Shown: piece by piece, positions 52,301 to 60,163 of the stretch | Numbering within the stretch: the stretch's first letter is position 1 | How the letters are laid out: every line of letters starts with the position of its first letter | IMG/VR virus record: IMGVR_UViG_3300023440_000001 | Location: 1-64,000 of that record | Strand: one strand, 5' to 3' | DNA: 64,000 bases | DNA from: a virus | Position numbers and translations under genes: made by a program | The notes under the pieces: generated by a model | Seen by the model: only the letters and a program-made list of their open reading frames with translations | Told to the model about the DNA's origin: nothing | Databases searched by the model: none

Positions 52301-52410
52301 TACCACTGCCAAAGTCAGGTGTGTAGAATGGGCACAAAATGCGTAGACTGACAGTCAACAGATAAGTAGTTGTATTTGATGGATATATGTAATTTCAGTA
52401 CCTGTGTTCG

Positions 52411-52432
52411 ATACCATTCACTATTACACGAT
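52411..52432. promoter_or_regulatory. ATACCAT/TACACGAT element upstream of the structured RNA
   Basis: ATACCAT, CACT and TACACGAT are spaced as in the 50797-50827 element read on its minus strand. It lies ~50 bp before the σ70-like promoter. Confidence 0.4.
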
Positions 52433-52460
52433 TCTTCGACATACCAGCAGTTGAGTGTCT

Positions 52461-52489
52461 TTGACATGGTAATAAGTGGGTCCTAATGC
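52461..52489 (+). promoter_or_regulatory. σ70-like promoter upstream of the structured RNA
   Basis: TTGACA (52461-52466), 17-bp spacer, TAATGC (52484-52489). The start site would be near 52496, which fits a plus-strand structured RNA. Host sigma preference is unknown, so this is suggestive. Confidence 0.5.
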
Positions 52490-52495
52490 GTTCCA

Positions 52496-52790
52496 TCCCG
52501 TCCCCGAATCAATGGGACAAATGGAAAAACGCAGATACCGAATCAGAGCCAGACATCCTGATCGGTGAGAGTACTCACAACGGGCGAGGGGGCAACGGTA
52601 CGCGGGACGACCCCCGAAAAGCCGACAGAGCGATGAGGAACCGCTCGAACAGTCCGGGAGAAGCCGGGCCCCGTTCGCGGGGTGGTGCTGGCATCATTCC
52701 TCTATTGACCAGCACGCGGGTACGGAGTCTCCGGTGAGTGCTCGCCTCCCTTACGGGAGCGCCAGGGCCGGCTCTACAGAGAGTCGGTTT
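52496..52790 (+). ncRNA. Candidate large structured RNA
   Basis: A GC-rich segment between AT-richer flanks with consecutive stems: GTGAG-AGTA-CTCAC (52565-52578), GGGGG with CCCCC (52588/52611), GAGCG with CGCTC (52628/52642), CCCCG-TTCG-CGGGG (52669-52682), CTCCC-TTAC-GGGAG (52746-52759) and a CCGGCTCT stem (52768-52787). The C(UUCG)G tetraloop favours the plus strand, as does the upstream promoter. Translations in all frames look non-coding. Size resembles phage-borne RNAs such as GOLLD or ROOL, but no identity is claimed. Confidence 0.6.
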
Positions 52791-52810
52791 ATATACCCGT
52801 GGTACACCCT

Positions 52811-52854
52811 GTTCAAAACGTCTGCACTTATTGATAAGTGTGTGCACTTTGAAC
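52811..52854. other. Long interrupted hairpin between the structured RNA and the T9SS gene
   Basis: GTTCAAA (52811) pairs with TTTGAAC (52848) and CACTTAT (52825) with ATAAGTG. It may end both transcripts or be a protein-binding site. Confidence 0.45.
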
Positions 52855-52861
52855 GGATGGA

Positions 52862-53719
52862 TTATGGTTTAAGTATGACAAATCGCCCACGATGCTGTTG
52901 ATTGTCTGCTCTTACCTGATAGAAGTAAGTCCCCGCCGGTAGACTACGCATATCCAGTTGCCGAATATGTCGCCCGGGGCCCAGCCTGCCGTATTCCCGG
53001 TGAAGAACTTCCCGACCCAACACATCATAAACTGATAATGCCACGTTGACTGCTTCCGGTATGGATAGCAGCACTGTGCCAATGGAAGTTACCGGATTGG
53101 GGTAGATAGCAATCATAAATCCCTTCGGTGGCGCCGGTGGTGTATTATCAACGACTGTCGGCGCTTCGATATTAAAGCGAACATGAGTGCTGTCCCACAA
53201 ACCCATCGTATCTGTTACAATCATCACAAACCCAGCCGGACCATAGTAATCCCCCGGATCCGGCTCCACATATAACACTCCCACCGAATCATATACCCGC
53301 ACATGATCCAAATCCTTATATAATAACACCAGCTGACCAATCGTATTATCCGGATCATACAGTATTGAATCCAGGACGGCTGAATACACCTGACCAAAGG
53401 GCAGGGTGGTTATGCTCAGCTGAACATCCGGAACACCAGCTGACACCGTATCAGAGGGGTCCGACTCATTGCCGGCACTATCCACAGCCGTCAGATAATA
53501 CACATAGAGATTCCCCGGCTGCACATCTTTATCCACCGCATGTGTATCCGGATGGGCAATCGTCTGATAGTGTGAAAACACCATCTCATTAACCGCCCGA
53601 TACAATCGATAGGAGTGCATATCCGGCTCCTTATTAGGACTCCAGTAGATGTTCAGTGAATCGGTCTGCGCATAGCCCAGAGACAGTCCGATCAGCAGCA
53701 TCATAATCCAGCGCATCAT
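52862..53719 (-). CDS. Secreted protein with fibronectin-like domain and T9SS sorting domain
   Basis: 285 aa from the ATG at 53719 (AGGAGG 5 nt upstream; the frame extends further but has no signal). Residues 1-18 are a signal peptide (MMRWIMMLLIGLSLGYAQ). Residues ~20-105 resemble a fibronectin-III/PKD-like domain (IYWSPNKEPDMHSYRLYR). The last ~85 residues are a type-A T9SS sorting domain (IYPNPV...YDVLGREV...LPAGTYFY), so the protein is exported through the host type IX system. Phage-encoded secreted host-surface factor, perhaps for superinfection exclusion or lysogenic conversion. Confidence 0.8.
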   Translation of the reverse strand: MMRWIMMLLIGLSLGYAQTDSLNIYWSPNKEPDMHSYRLYRAVNEMVFSHYQTIAHPDTHAVDKDVQPGNLYVYYLTAVDSAGNESDPSDTVSAGVPDVQLSITTLPFGQVYSAVLDSILYDPDNTIGQLVLLYKDLDHVRVYDSVGVLYVEPDPGDYYGPAGFVMIVTDTMGLWDSTHVRFNIEAPTVVDNTPPAPPKGFMIAIYPNPVTSIGTVLLSIPEAVNVALSVYDVLGREVLHREYGRLGPGRHIRQLDMRSLPAGTYFYQVRADNQQHRGRFVILKP

Positions 53720-53737
53720 GTAACCTCCTGTTTTCTC

Positions 53738-53749
53738 TAGATATGTCAC
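53738..53749 (-). promoter_or_regulatory. Phage promoter motif, copy 10 (GTGACATATCTA)
   Basis: Minus-strand GTGACATATCTA, 19 nt upstream of the T9SS protein ATG. Confidence 0.6.
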
Positions 53750-53845
53750 AGATGCGCCTATATAGGGACCCAAATTCACTTCTCTCATATTTCAGACAAC
53801 GCAATGGCAAACGAATCCCGGCTCCCGAAAACGTGCCCCCCGGGT

Positions 53846-54171
53846 CTTACCATCGAACTTTGCGAACTACTGAATACAGCTGAAGTAGAGGAGTGGTAAG
53901 GACTTACGCCATCGAACTTGTGGAGCAGGTTCGGTAATACTCCCCTGGTATTAACTCTGTAAGGTATTCACACCAACCCACTGGTACTGATATCCCCGGG
54001 TATTGACTCTGTATCCTATTCGCGATCCACTAACGCCACTTTTCGTCGAAAGGTGCCATTAGTGGATCGCTGATAGATGAGTGCGGCCTTAATAGGGGTG
54101 TGAAAAGCGGTGCGGTGAGGGAAGAGGTGCGCTTAATAGGGCCTTCAAAAGTTGTGCGGCGAGGGGAGTAG
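53846..54171 (+). repeat. Non-coding region built from three doubled repeats
   Basis: Three successive pairs of imperfect direct repeats: CTTAC...CATCGAACTT at 53846 and 53903; TCCCC-GGTATT-ACTCTGT at 53941 and 53993; and a ~46-bp pair GTGCG...TTAATAGGG...GTGCGG at 54081 and 54127. A 49-bp inverted repeat sits between the second and third pair. No coding frame of note. Possible partition, replication or regulatory RNA region. Confidence 0.6.
54022..54070. repeat. 49-bp near-perfect inverted repeat
   Basis: Arms of 24 nt around a central T, 21 of 24 pairs matching (plus one wobble), starting GCGATCCACTAA and ending TTAGTGGATCGC. No T tract on either side, so not a simple terminator. Candidate recombination, telomere-resolution or protein-binding site. 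Confidence 0.7.
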
Positions 54172-54190
54172 TAGGTAGTGAAATGATATA

Positions 54191-54236
54191 GGACCCGTGG
54201 AGCTCGGCGTTTCGAGCCCCCCGGGTTCTTTTGTTT
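54191..54236 (+). terminator. Rho-independent terminator upstream of the right-arm genes
   Basis: GGACCC...CTCG pairs with CGAG...GGGTTC around a GCGTTT loop, followed by TTCTTTTGTTT. A second hairpin follows at 54237-54275 (ACCCTACC with GGTAGGGGT). It would end a plus-strand RNA from the repeat region. Confidence 0.75.
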
Positions 54237-54324
54237 GTACCCTACCTGAGAATACGAGTCCGCTCCGGTAGGGGTGTAGGTAAAAGGGACTCATCAACGT
54301 GCCAAAACAAAAGGAGGAACAGTT

Positions 54325-55278
54325 ATGGCACGATTAAGTGAGTTAGTTAGTAGCAGATCATTAAAAGCCCTGCAAAAGATGCAGGGTAAAATCCAAGAGG
54401 GGCGTCATCTCTCCGAGCTGGAGAGACATGGCTCCTACTGGAGAACAACAAAGGGCCGCAAAGAGGCAGAAGACGCGGCCTGGAAGTACTGGAGCCAGGA
54501 CCCGCTCCTAACAACGGATTGGGTCATGCGCAAGCATGACAAGCTGCAAGAACGCCGTGGTAGAAAGCGGTCTGAATGGGTCCAGCTTGCTCAGGCTGAA
54601 CCGCAGCTGAGGCAGGCTGAATCTCAGCTGGATCAGGCCGCTGAGCGCCTGGAGGAGTCCAAATCGGATCCAGTCTATCGCCATCGCCGGCCTCGTCATC
54701 GACGCTGGAAACAGCTCTACGCAGAGCTGTTGAAAGCCCAGGCCAAGTATAACGAGACCTGGCAGCGATACATGGATGCTCTAGAGAGAATGGAACGTCT
54801 GGAGCAATCCATAAGAGACATAGACCGCAACGCTGACAAGTTGCAGCGTAGGGTTAGTAAGCTGCAGCATAAGCTTGCGGTAATATTCGCCTGGGCCAGC
54901 TCTGAAGCGGTTGCCCAACGCAATAGGGCCACTTCTAAAGCAGCCGTTAAGACTGCTAGGGCTGCCACCAAGGCTGCAAAAGCTTCCACTAAGCCTACTC
55001 CTACTACTACTACTACTACTACTACTGCCCCTGCTGTTACTCAGGAAGCTGTGGCAGTGAAGAAACAGTCTTTTAAGTTACCGAAGTTTGAGACTGCTGG
55101 GATTGTTTCCAGGAAAGTCTCTTCGGTAATCAAGAAACGCATTATTTGGGTACTCGACGGTTTAAGAGTGCTCAAATATCGCAATAAAGACAACAAGAAA
55201 GTCATGGAACTGCTCGCAACATATACTTACAGCTCCATGGCTGAGGCTCGCCGAGCACTCAGTGTAGCTATGGCCTAG
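54325..55278 (+). CDS. Basic coiled-coil protein with Lys/Ala and poly-Thr segments
   Basis: 317 aa. The first 180 residues are charged helices (QLRQAESQLDQAAERLEESK). Residues ~205-225 are Ala/Lys/Thr-rich (SKAAVKTARAATKAAKAST), as in histone-H1-like tails, then eight Thr coded by an ACT microsatellite (near 55003-55026), then a folded basic end. It has AGGAGG before its ATG. DNA compaction or scaffolding is a guess; no family recognised. First gene of the plus-strand right arm. Confidence 0.45.
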   Translation: MARLSELVSSRSLKALQKMQGKIQEGRHLSELERHGSYWRTTKGRKEAEDAAWKYWSQDPLLTTDWVMRKHDKLQERRGRKRSEWVQLAQAEPQLRQAESQLDQAAERLEESKSDPVYRHRRPRHRRWKQLYAELLKAQAKYNETWQRYMDALERMERLEQSIRDIDRNADKLQRRVSKLQHKLAVIFAWASSEAVAQRNRATSKAAVKTARAATKAAKASTKPTPTTTTTTTTAPAVTQEAVAVKKQSFKLPKFETAGIVSRKVSSVIKKRIIWVLDGLRVLKYRNKDNKKVMELLATYTYSSMAEARRALSVAMA

Positions 55279-55304
55279 CAGAGATGAGCAAACAACTAAA
55301 CAAC

Positions 55305-55339
55305 GCCTTGCCCATGGGACGTGACCCCATGAACAAGGC
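55305..55339 (+). other. 5' leader hairpin before the RNA-polymerase-like gene
   Basis: GCCTTG with CAAGGC and CCATGGG with CCCATG; no T tract follows. It ends 38 nt before the ATG, so may block or control translation. Confidence 0.5.
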
Positions 55340-55376
55340 AAAACCACAAACACAAACATCCAGAAAGGAGGATATC

Positions 55377-58067
55377 ATGGCTAATTTAAGTCATGCAATC
55401 CGCGTAGGCAACAAGGAATATACGTTGCCTCGCGCTGGTCTCCGTCTTCAGCTGACCATCCGTGAACTGGAAGACGGTCAGTTGGAGATTACGGAGCAAC
55501 ACGTCCCGACGCGGCCCTATCTGGACCACGTTCTGGGAGAGGACTACATTGTAGTTACCTCGAACAGTAAGGTCTGGTTCCAGCGAGCCGTTGTTGGGAT
55601 GGAACCCACCATTGCCGGGTGGAGTGTGGCCGCCGGTTATTTCAAGACCGGCTGGGTTACGCTCTTCCTGACGCCTGGTAGGAAAGAGTTTCTCTGGGCT
55701 CGGGATAAACTCGGCTTACTGGTCGAGGGTAACCTGGATAAGGCGTTCAAGTACGTCAAACGGTTATATGCGCCTTATCAGGCTCACACCTTCGTACCAG
55801 TGAGCGATGTCAAGTATCGTATCATTGAGTACGATGGTGACCTCGGCCGTGTACTGGAGGGTGCTGTTCTTATTCGCCATTCTGCTGCCAACAAATGGTT
55901 TGGCGGCAACATCAAGGTAGGTGAAATCCTGAAGTTCACCGCCTTGACAGTTGAAGGGATGGTGAAGGGTCACGCCCTCGTCTTACCAGATTCCCGTTTG
56001 AGCTACGACTTCGTGTCGTATGAAATCAAACGGGAAGTACGATCAACATCCGGTGAGATGTTTGTCGGTATGATTGGTCGTGCTATTGGCCACGATTGGG
56101 CTAGGACTGATATTCAGTCCTTGACCAATTTCGAGTTGGCCAGTTTCTTCCATGAAGAAACCAGGGCCTTCTTGGATGAGGTCGAGACCCACATCATGGA
56201 TCCAGAGTGGCTGCGTGAAAAGCTGGCGGTTTATGCCACTCTGGATGACGATCCTGATGCTGGTCAGACTGCAATGAAGCTTGTACAGGCTTTAAAGCAG
56301 TTTGACAATCCTCTAGAGTTTCCGTTCATGAAACGGTCCATCATCAATACATTCCTGAAGATGATGACTGATCCTGGACGGGGACGAGTCATCACCCATA
56401 AAGCCATAAAACGCTATCTCTTCCCGGATATGACCGCCTTTAATCATAAAGGCGAGTTCATGGGAGAAGGTAGCGGCGTGCTTGGCCATGCCAGCGTATT
56501 CGCCGGAAGCAATGTGGAAGGCGATGTGGTATTTCATCGCCAACCCAATGCGGAAGGCGAGTACTATCCGGCTGTGGCCATAGTCAGCGAAAAGCTGGCT
56601 GAACTTGAGGGTCACGCACTGTTTTACAGTGTGGCTGACCTGAAAGAGGCGGCCTATATGCTGGAAGTGCTGGGTGGTGGTGATAATGATGATGGTGTCA
56701 TCGTCTGGTATGACCCGGATGTTGTGGAGCACTTTCTGGATCTGCCCATGGTGGATCCGGATAAGCGCTTTGGTAATCCGGAGAAGAAGGATGTGGTTGA
56801 GATCCCAATAGGTCTTACACCGCAGAACTTCTTCCGCCTTGTCAACGAGAAGATTGGTATGCGCGACTTCATTGGTAAAGTCGTGAATGCCATGTTTATC
56901 GGCAAGGCCCCTGTGTCTGGACCAAGCATTTGGTTTGGTGCCAACCAGGAAAGTCTCATTGATACCAACGTAAAGATGGGACAGCTGGATGGTACCGAAC
57001 ATCCGCTAGTGGCTCTGGCAAATGAGCAGGATGAGACGATCAAGGTCGTTGCTGCTCATACTAGAGGTCGTTGGTCCAAACGGCTCCGGGAGCGTGTTGA
57101 GGCCGGTGAGGTTCAAGTGATCGAAACTGAACTCACCAAAGCTCTCAACTATGCCTGGGAACGGGTGAGTGCGATTGAAAAAGAGATCAATCGCAGCACT
57201 CTATATCCTCAGGTGCCAATGGATGTCTTGCGTGTGCCTGAAGATAAAGTAGCAGCTGGTGCTGCAAAGGATATCCGGGTGCTCTGGGGTAAGTTCTGGG
57301 CTGAACATCGTCCAGAAGACGATGAACAGTTCCGAGAACTGTATCGCCAGGCGAGCGAGCTCGTGGTACTAGAACTTGCTCAGTACAGCTACAGCACACA
57401 GATCTATATTGTGGCTGAGTTGTACAAATGGGTGTATTTCACCCGCGAGCTCAATACCGAAGTTCTAACAAAGATCGCCGCCGGTGAGGCTAGTTACCCG
57501 GACGGCGTCTTGTGGACCTCAGATGTGGAAGAGATGCGTGGAACAGCCACCTTGCTGTTCGACCTCTTCCGCATGTTAGGCACGGGCTTCATCTGGCGGA
57601 AGGTCTCTAACCTGAAGCCGGATTATCGGAAAGGTGAGTTTGAAGTCATCGTTGCCCGCAATGAGGTCAAACTGGCATCCGGCCGTGTCATCGGATTTGT
57701 GAAAGCACCGAATGGTCGCTTTACGATGAAACACGGCTGGATTGCCGTGCCACAGACATTCTACACTGTGCCTGAGTCTACAAAGGCTGTGACCATCGTC
57801 AACGGGTGGTCGTCGGCTATTAAAGCAGGCCAGGCATCTGAAGATGATGTCGAGGCATGGAAGGCAGCCAACGCAGACAAAGTCGCTGAGCTGGTCTACA
57901 CAACTTACAACAATAAGCCTGCCGTCGAAGTTCGAGTTGATGGCGAGCTTATCGGGTATGTGGCCATCAGCGGCGTTAATACTCTGCGCATGGCAGGCAA
58001 TCCAACCCAGGTTAAAATCACCCGGCAGGGATCTTCTCAGATGACCCTGCTGGGTCTGATTCAGTAA
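55377..58067 (+). CDS. Candidate two-barrel (QDE-1/YonO-type) RNA polymerase
   Basis: 896 aa from the ATG at 55377 (AAAGGAGG upstream; the open frame to 55284 has no site). Residues ~370-460 show the ordered signals of double-psi β-barrel polymerases: a G-x-(V/L) segment (HKGEFMGEGSGVLG), G-D-V-V-F-H-R-x-P near 395, and GGGDNDDGVIVWYDP near 440, compared with the family's D-x-D-G-D metal loop. The last Asp sits one position early (DNDDG). Later IWFGAN...HPLVALANEQDET recalls the region after the second barrel. If right, it may transcribe phage genes from the TTGACATAnCTA motif. Strong alternative: an unrelated large virion protein. Confidence 0.5.
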   Translation: MANLSHAIRVGNKEYTLPRAGLRLQLTIRELEDGQLEITEQHVPTRPYLDHVLGEDYIVVTSNSKVWFQRAVVGMEPTIAGWSVAAGYFKTGWVTLFLTPGRKEFLWARDKLGLLVEGNLDKAFKYVKRLYAPYQAHTFVPVSDVKYRIIEYDGDLGRVLEGAVLIRHSAANKWFGGNIKVGEILKFTALTVEGMVKGHALVLPDSRLSYDFVSYEIKREVRSTSGEMFVGMIGRAIGHDWARTDIQSLTNFELASFFHEETRAFLDEVETHIMDPEWLREKLAVYATLDDDPDAGQTAMKLVQALKQFDNPLEFPFMKRSIINTFLKMMTDPGRGRVITHKAIKRYLFPDMTAFNHKGEFMGEGSGVLGHASVFAGSNVEGDVVFHRQPNAEGEYYPAVAIVSEKLAELEGHALFYSVADLKEAAYMLEVLGGGDNDDGVIVWYDPDVVEHFLDLPMVDPDKRFGNPEKKDVVEIPIGLTPQNFFRLVNEKIGMRDFIGKVVNAMFIGKAPVSGPSIWFGANQESLIDTNVKMGQLDGTEHPLVALANEQDETIKVVAAHTRGRWSKRLRERVEAGEVQVIETELTKALNYAWERVSAIEKEINRSTLYPQVPMDVLRVPEDKVAAGAAKDIRVLWGKFWAEHRPEDDEQFRELYRQASELVVLELAQYSYSTQIYIVAELYKWVYFTRELNTEVLTKIAAGEASYPDGVLWTSDVEEMRGTATLLFDLFRMLGTGFIWRKVSNLKPDYRKGEFEVIVARNEVKLASGRVIGFVKAPNGRFTMKHGWIAVPQTFYTVPESTKAVTIVNGWSSAIKAGQASEDDVEAWKAANADKVAELVYTTYNNKPAVEVRVDGELIGYVAISGVNTLRMAGNPTQVKITRQGSSQMTLLGLIQ

Positions 58068-58095
58068 TAAACTAACCAAGAACATTGAGAAGACC

Positions 58096-58124
58096 CCGAT
58101 AGCCATTCAGGTTGTCGGAGTTTT
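58096..58124 (+). terminator. Terminator after the RNA-polymerase-like gene
   Basis: CCGATAGCC-ATTCA-GGTTGTCGG, 9 bp with two G·U pairs, followed by AGTTTT. It lies before the next gene's start at 58148, which supports that start over an upstream in-frame ATG. Confidence 0.7.
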
Positions 58125-58147
58125 CTGTTAGAAAAGAGGTAAAGACA

Positions 58148-59203
58148 ATGTTAGAAGCCCTCAAATCCTGGTGGGTCATCGTCCAGAACACAGGAAAGTG
58201 CTTTGGATGTGCCTACTGTATCATTTCACAACGAAAGGATTTAGGTGGGATGTATGCAGAGGTGGCTATCGGTGACTTGCCATCGAAGTATCTGGGTGAT
58301 CGTGGACGTGACATCCCCGTGGTTATTGATAACTACTTCGGGGATCCGTCCACACAACAGGATCACCTGAGACAGGCCCTGATGGCCTTAAAAGAAGACG
58401 GCCATCGTGGACCTATTGGCATCATCACAAAAGGGAAGTTCGGCCGACAGACGATTGATCTGTTGGCCAGCATTCCCAATGTGGTGGTGCTGCAGTCCAT
58501 ATCGGGACTGCCTAGAAGCATAGAACCCGCAAAACTGGAGACGCGTGTCGAGAATATGCGTCGTCTGGTGGAGGCAGGGATTAAGACTATCGCTTACCTG
58601 CGACCAATTATCGCAGGGTATAATGATAGCCCAGAATCCCTGCAACGGGTTCTGAATCTAATTAAGCTCACCGGAGTCGATACCGTTGTGTACTCCGGCT
58701 TCCGGATAACAGAAGAGACCCGGAAACTGATGGAAGCCAACGGTATTGACATGTCTGGTTTCAAGGAAGATCCGGAACACAAACAGATGCCGGAAGAGGC
58801 TCGTGAATTCATCGAGACTTACGGACACTCAATCGGATTGAAGGTGTTCCGGAAGACTTCCTGCGGGGTTAGCTATCTGTTGGGCACGTCAGACTATAAT
58901 GCCCACTGGAGTAATCCCACAAAGTACGAGTGCCAGAACTGCCCAAATCTCGGCAAATGTTTGCCGAAGTTAAAGTCAGTGGCAGTCCGGGAATCCGTAT
59001 GCAAACCCAAATGTCCACACCAATGTTCCAGTTGCCCATTCTTGAAGGACAACCAGGTACATCTGACTGGTAAATGGACCCTGGGTGAGTTATCAGTAGC
59101 CCGGTGGATACTTGGTCAGCAGGTAACGGCTGGGGAGATTATTAACACGCCGGGTATACTGAATGTTGAAAAGCTCCGCAACTTAAAGAAGGAGGTGAAA
59201 TAA
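58148..59203 (+). CDS. Radical-SAM-like protein with atypical Cys motif
   Basis: 351 aa from the ATG at 58148. The N-terminal C-x2-C-x2-C (KCFGCAYC) is one residue short of the usual C-x3-C-x2-C. The middle reads as a TIM-barrel (IGIITKGKFG, VVVLQSISGL, IAYLRPIIAGYND). The C-terminal part has a second cluster with eight or more Cys (CQNCPNLGKC, CKPKCPHQCSSC), likely extra Fe-S centres. It is followed directly by a second radical-SAM gene. Function is unknown: DNA repair of the SPL type, base modification or peptide modification are all possible. Confidence 0.6.
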   Translation: MLEALKSWWVIVQNTGKCFGCAYCIISQRKDLGGMYAEVAIGDLPSKYLGDRGRDIPVVIDNYFGDPSTQQDHLRQALMALKEDGHRGPIGIITKGKFGRQTIDLLASIPNVVVLQSISGLPRSIEPAKLETRVENMRRLVEAGIKTIAYLRPIIAGYNDSPESLQRVLNLIKLTGVDTVVYSGFRITEETRKLMEANGIDMSGFKEDPEHKQMPEEAREFIETYGHSIGLKVFRKTSCGVSYLLGTSDYNAHWSNPTKYECQNCPNLGKCLPKLKSVAVRESVCKPKCPHQCSSCPFLKDNQVHLTGKWTLGELSVARWILGQQVTAGEIINTPGILNVEKLRNLKKEVK

Positions 59204-60141
59204 TGAAGACCTTCTTTAAGCCCAGTGGAGCTGCATGTCCACAAGGCTGTGCGTATTGCATTGTGGACATGAATCCCAACCGCCGGAAGGAGTATCTGGA
59301 GTCAGTTCTGTACTTCATGAACTCCTTCGTGGCGATAAACATCATGCCTGAACGGAGGGACCAACATCTTGAAGAGATTCGAAACCTCGATTGGTCCCTC
59401 TTTTCGGGTGACTATCTGGGATTCCAGGGTGCATCAGAACCATTAATGTACAAACGTACCCTGTTTGATATCCTGGGCAAGGCCAGGCAATTCGGCTTCA
59501 AGGTAGCGATTTGTTCCAAGCTATCCATCGGCCGAAGATTGGCAAAAGAGCTGGCCGAGTTTCGGGATGTCTTGGACATTGAGATTTCATATGCCAAGCT
59601 CTCGGAACTGGAAAGGTCGGACGCCAAACGCCTGGCATCGATAGGAAATGCCCTGGAAGCTGGTTTCGACGTGCTGACAGTCATTCAGCCGTTTATATAC
59701 GGTTTGACGGATGTCAGACTCGAAGAGCTGATCCGGGAGCTGAAGAGCGTGGGAGCCACCTACGTCTCTGTGAATGGCTTCCGATATTCCAAGGCAATGG
59801 AATGGTGGGCCAGGCAGGTACTTCCACATCACATACTCCAGATGTATAGGGAGAATGAGGGTGTGGAATACCTGCCTGATCGGGGTCAGATAGAAGCCCG
59901 ACTAACAGCGGCCGGGTTCAAGGTAACCAAGATCTCTAAATGGTTACGAAGGAATGAATCCGGACGCTACAAGGACCCTGCCGAGGTGATTTCGAATATG
60001 AAACGTCTGGTTGGATTTAAAAGTCAAATAGACCCTTCTAATCCTGATTGGAGGGTCTGCGATAACGAACATCTTCGCGTAGCAAGCGATAGCAATAGTG
60101 AGATGCTTGCAAAGATGTTCGAAAGGAGAATGAACTTCTAA
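59203..60141 (+). CDS. Radical SAM enzyme
   Basis: 312 aa. Canonical C-x3-C-x2-C at the N-terminus (CPQGCAYC) followed by a barrel (SGDYLGFQGASEPLMYK, VAICSKLSIGRR, VLTVIQPFIYG). It has no second Cys cluster, so it may form a heteromer or a substrate-relay pair with the preceding protein, whose stop it overlaps. Both together in a phage arm with no obvious cofactor pathway is unusual. Confidence 0.7.
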   Translation: MKTFFKPSGAACPQGCAYCIVDMNPNRRKEYLESVLYFMNSFVAINIMPERRDQHLEEIRNLDWSLFSGDYLGFQGASEPLMYKRTLFDILGKARQFGFKVAICSKLSIGRRLAKELAEFRDVLDIEISYAKLSELERSDAKRLASIGNALEAGFDVLTVIQPFIYGLTDVRLEELIRELKSVGATYVSVNGFRYSKAMEWWARQVLPHHILQMYRENEGVEYLPDRGQIEARLTAAGFKVTKISKWLRRNESGRYKDPAEVISNMKRLVGFKSQIDPSNPDWRVCDNEHLRVASDSNSEMLAKMFERRMNF

Positions 60142-60163
60142 ACAAAGAAAGGAGGTGATAACT

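Noticed and set aside
52550-52800. Group I or II intron, RNase P RNA or tmRNA
   Set aside because: No interrupted gene, no matching domain V or P4/P7 core motifs, and no tag reading frame were found.
52486-52847. Overlapping open frames in both directions in the GC-rich segment
   Set aside because: They overlap each other and dense hairpins, have no fitting ribosome sites, and read as Arg/Gly/Pro-rich low-complexity chains.
13936-53749. The TAnnTATG motif read on the plus strand as Bacteroidota -7 boxes (TAnnTTTG)
   Set aside because: Downstream plus-strand sequence is antisense to long minus-strand genes; distances to minus-strand starts are consistent, so the minus reading is preferred.
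58112-58150. Start at 58112 for the first radical SAM gene
   Set aside because: A terminator stem and T run occupy 58096-58124, and the ATG at 58148 has its own SD.
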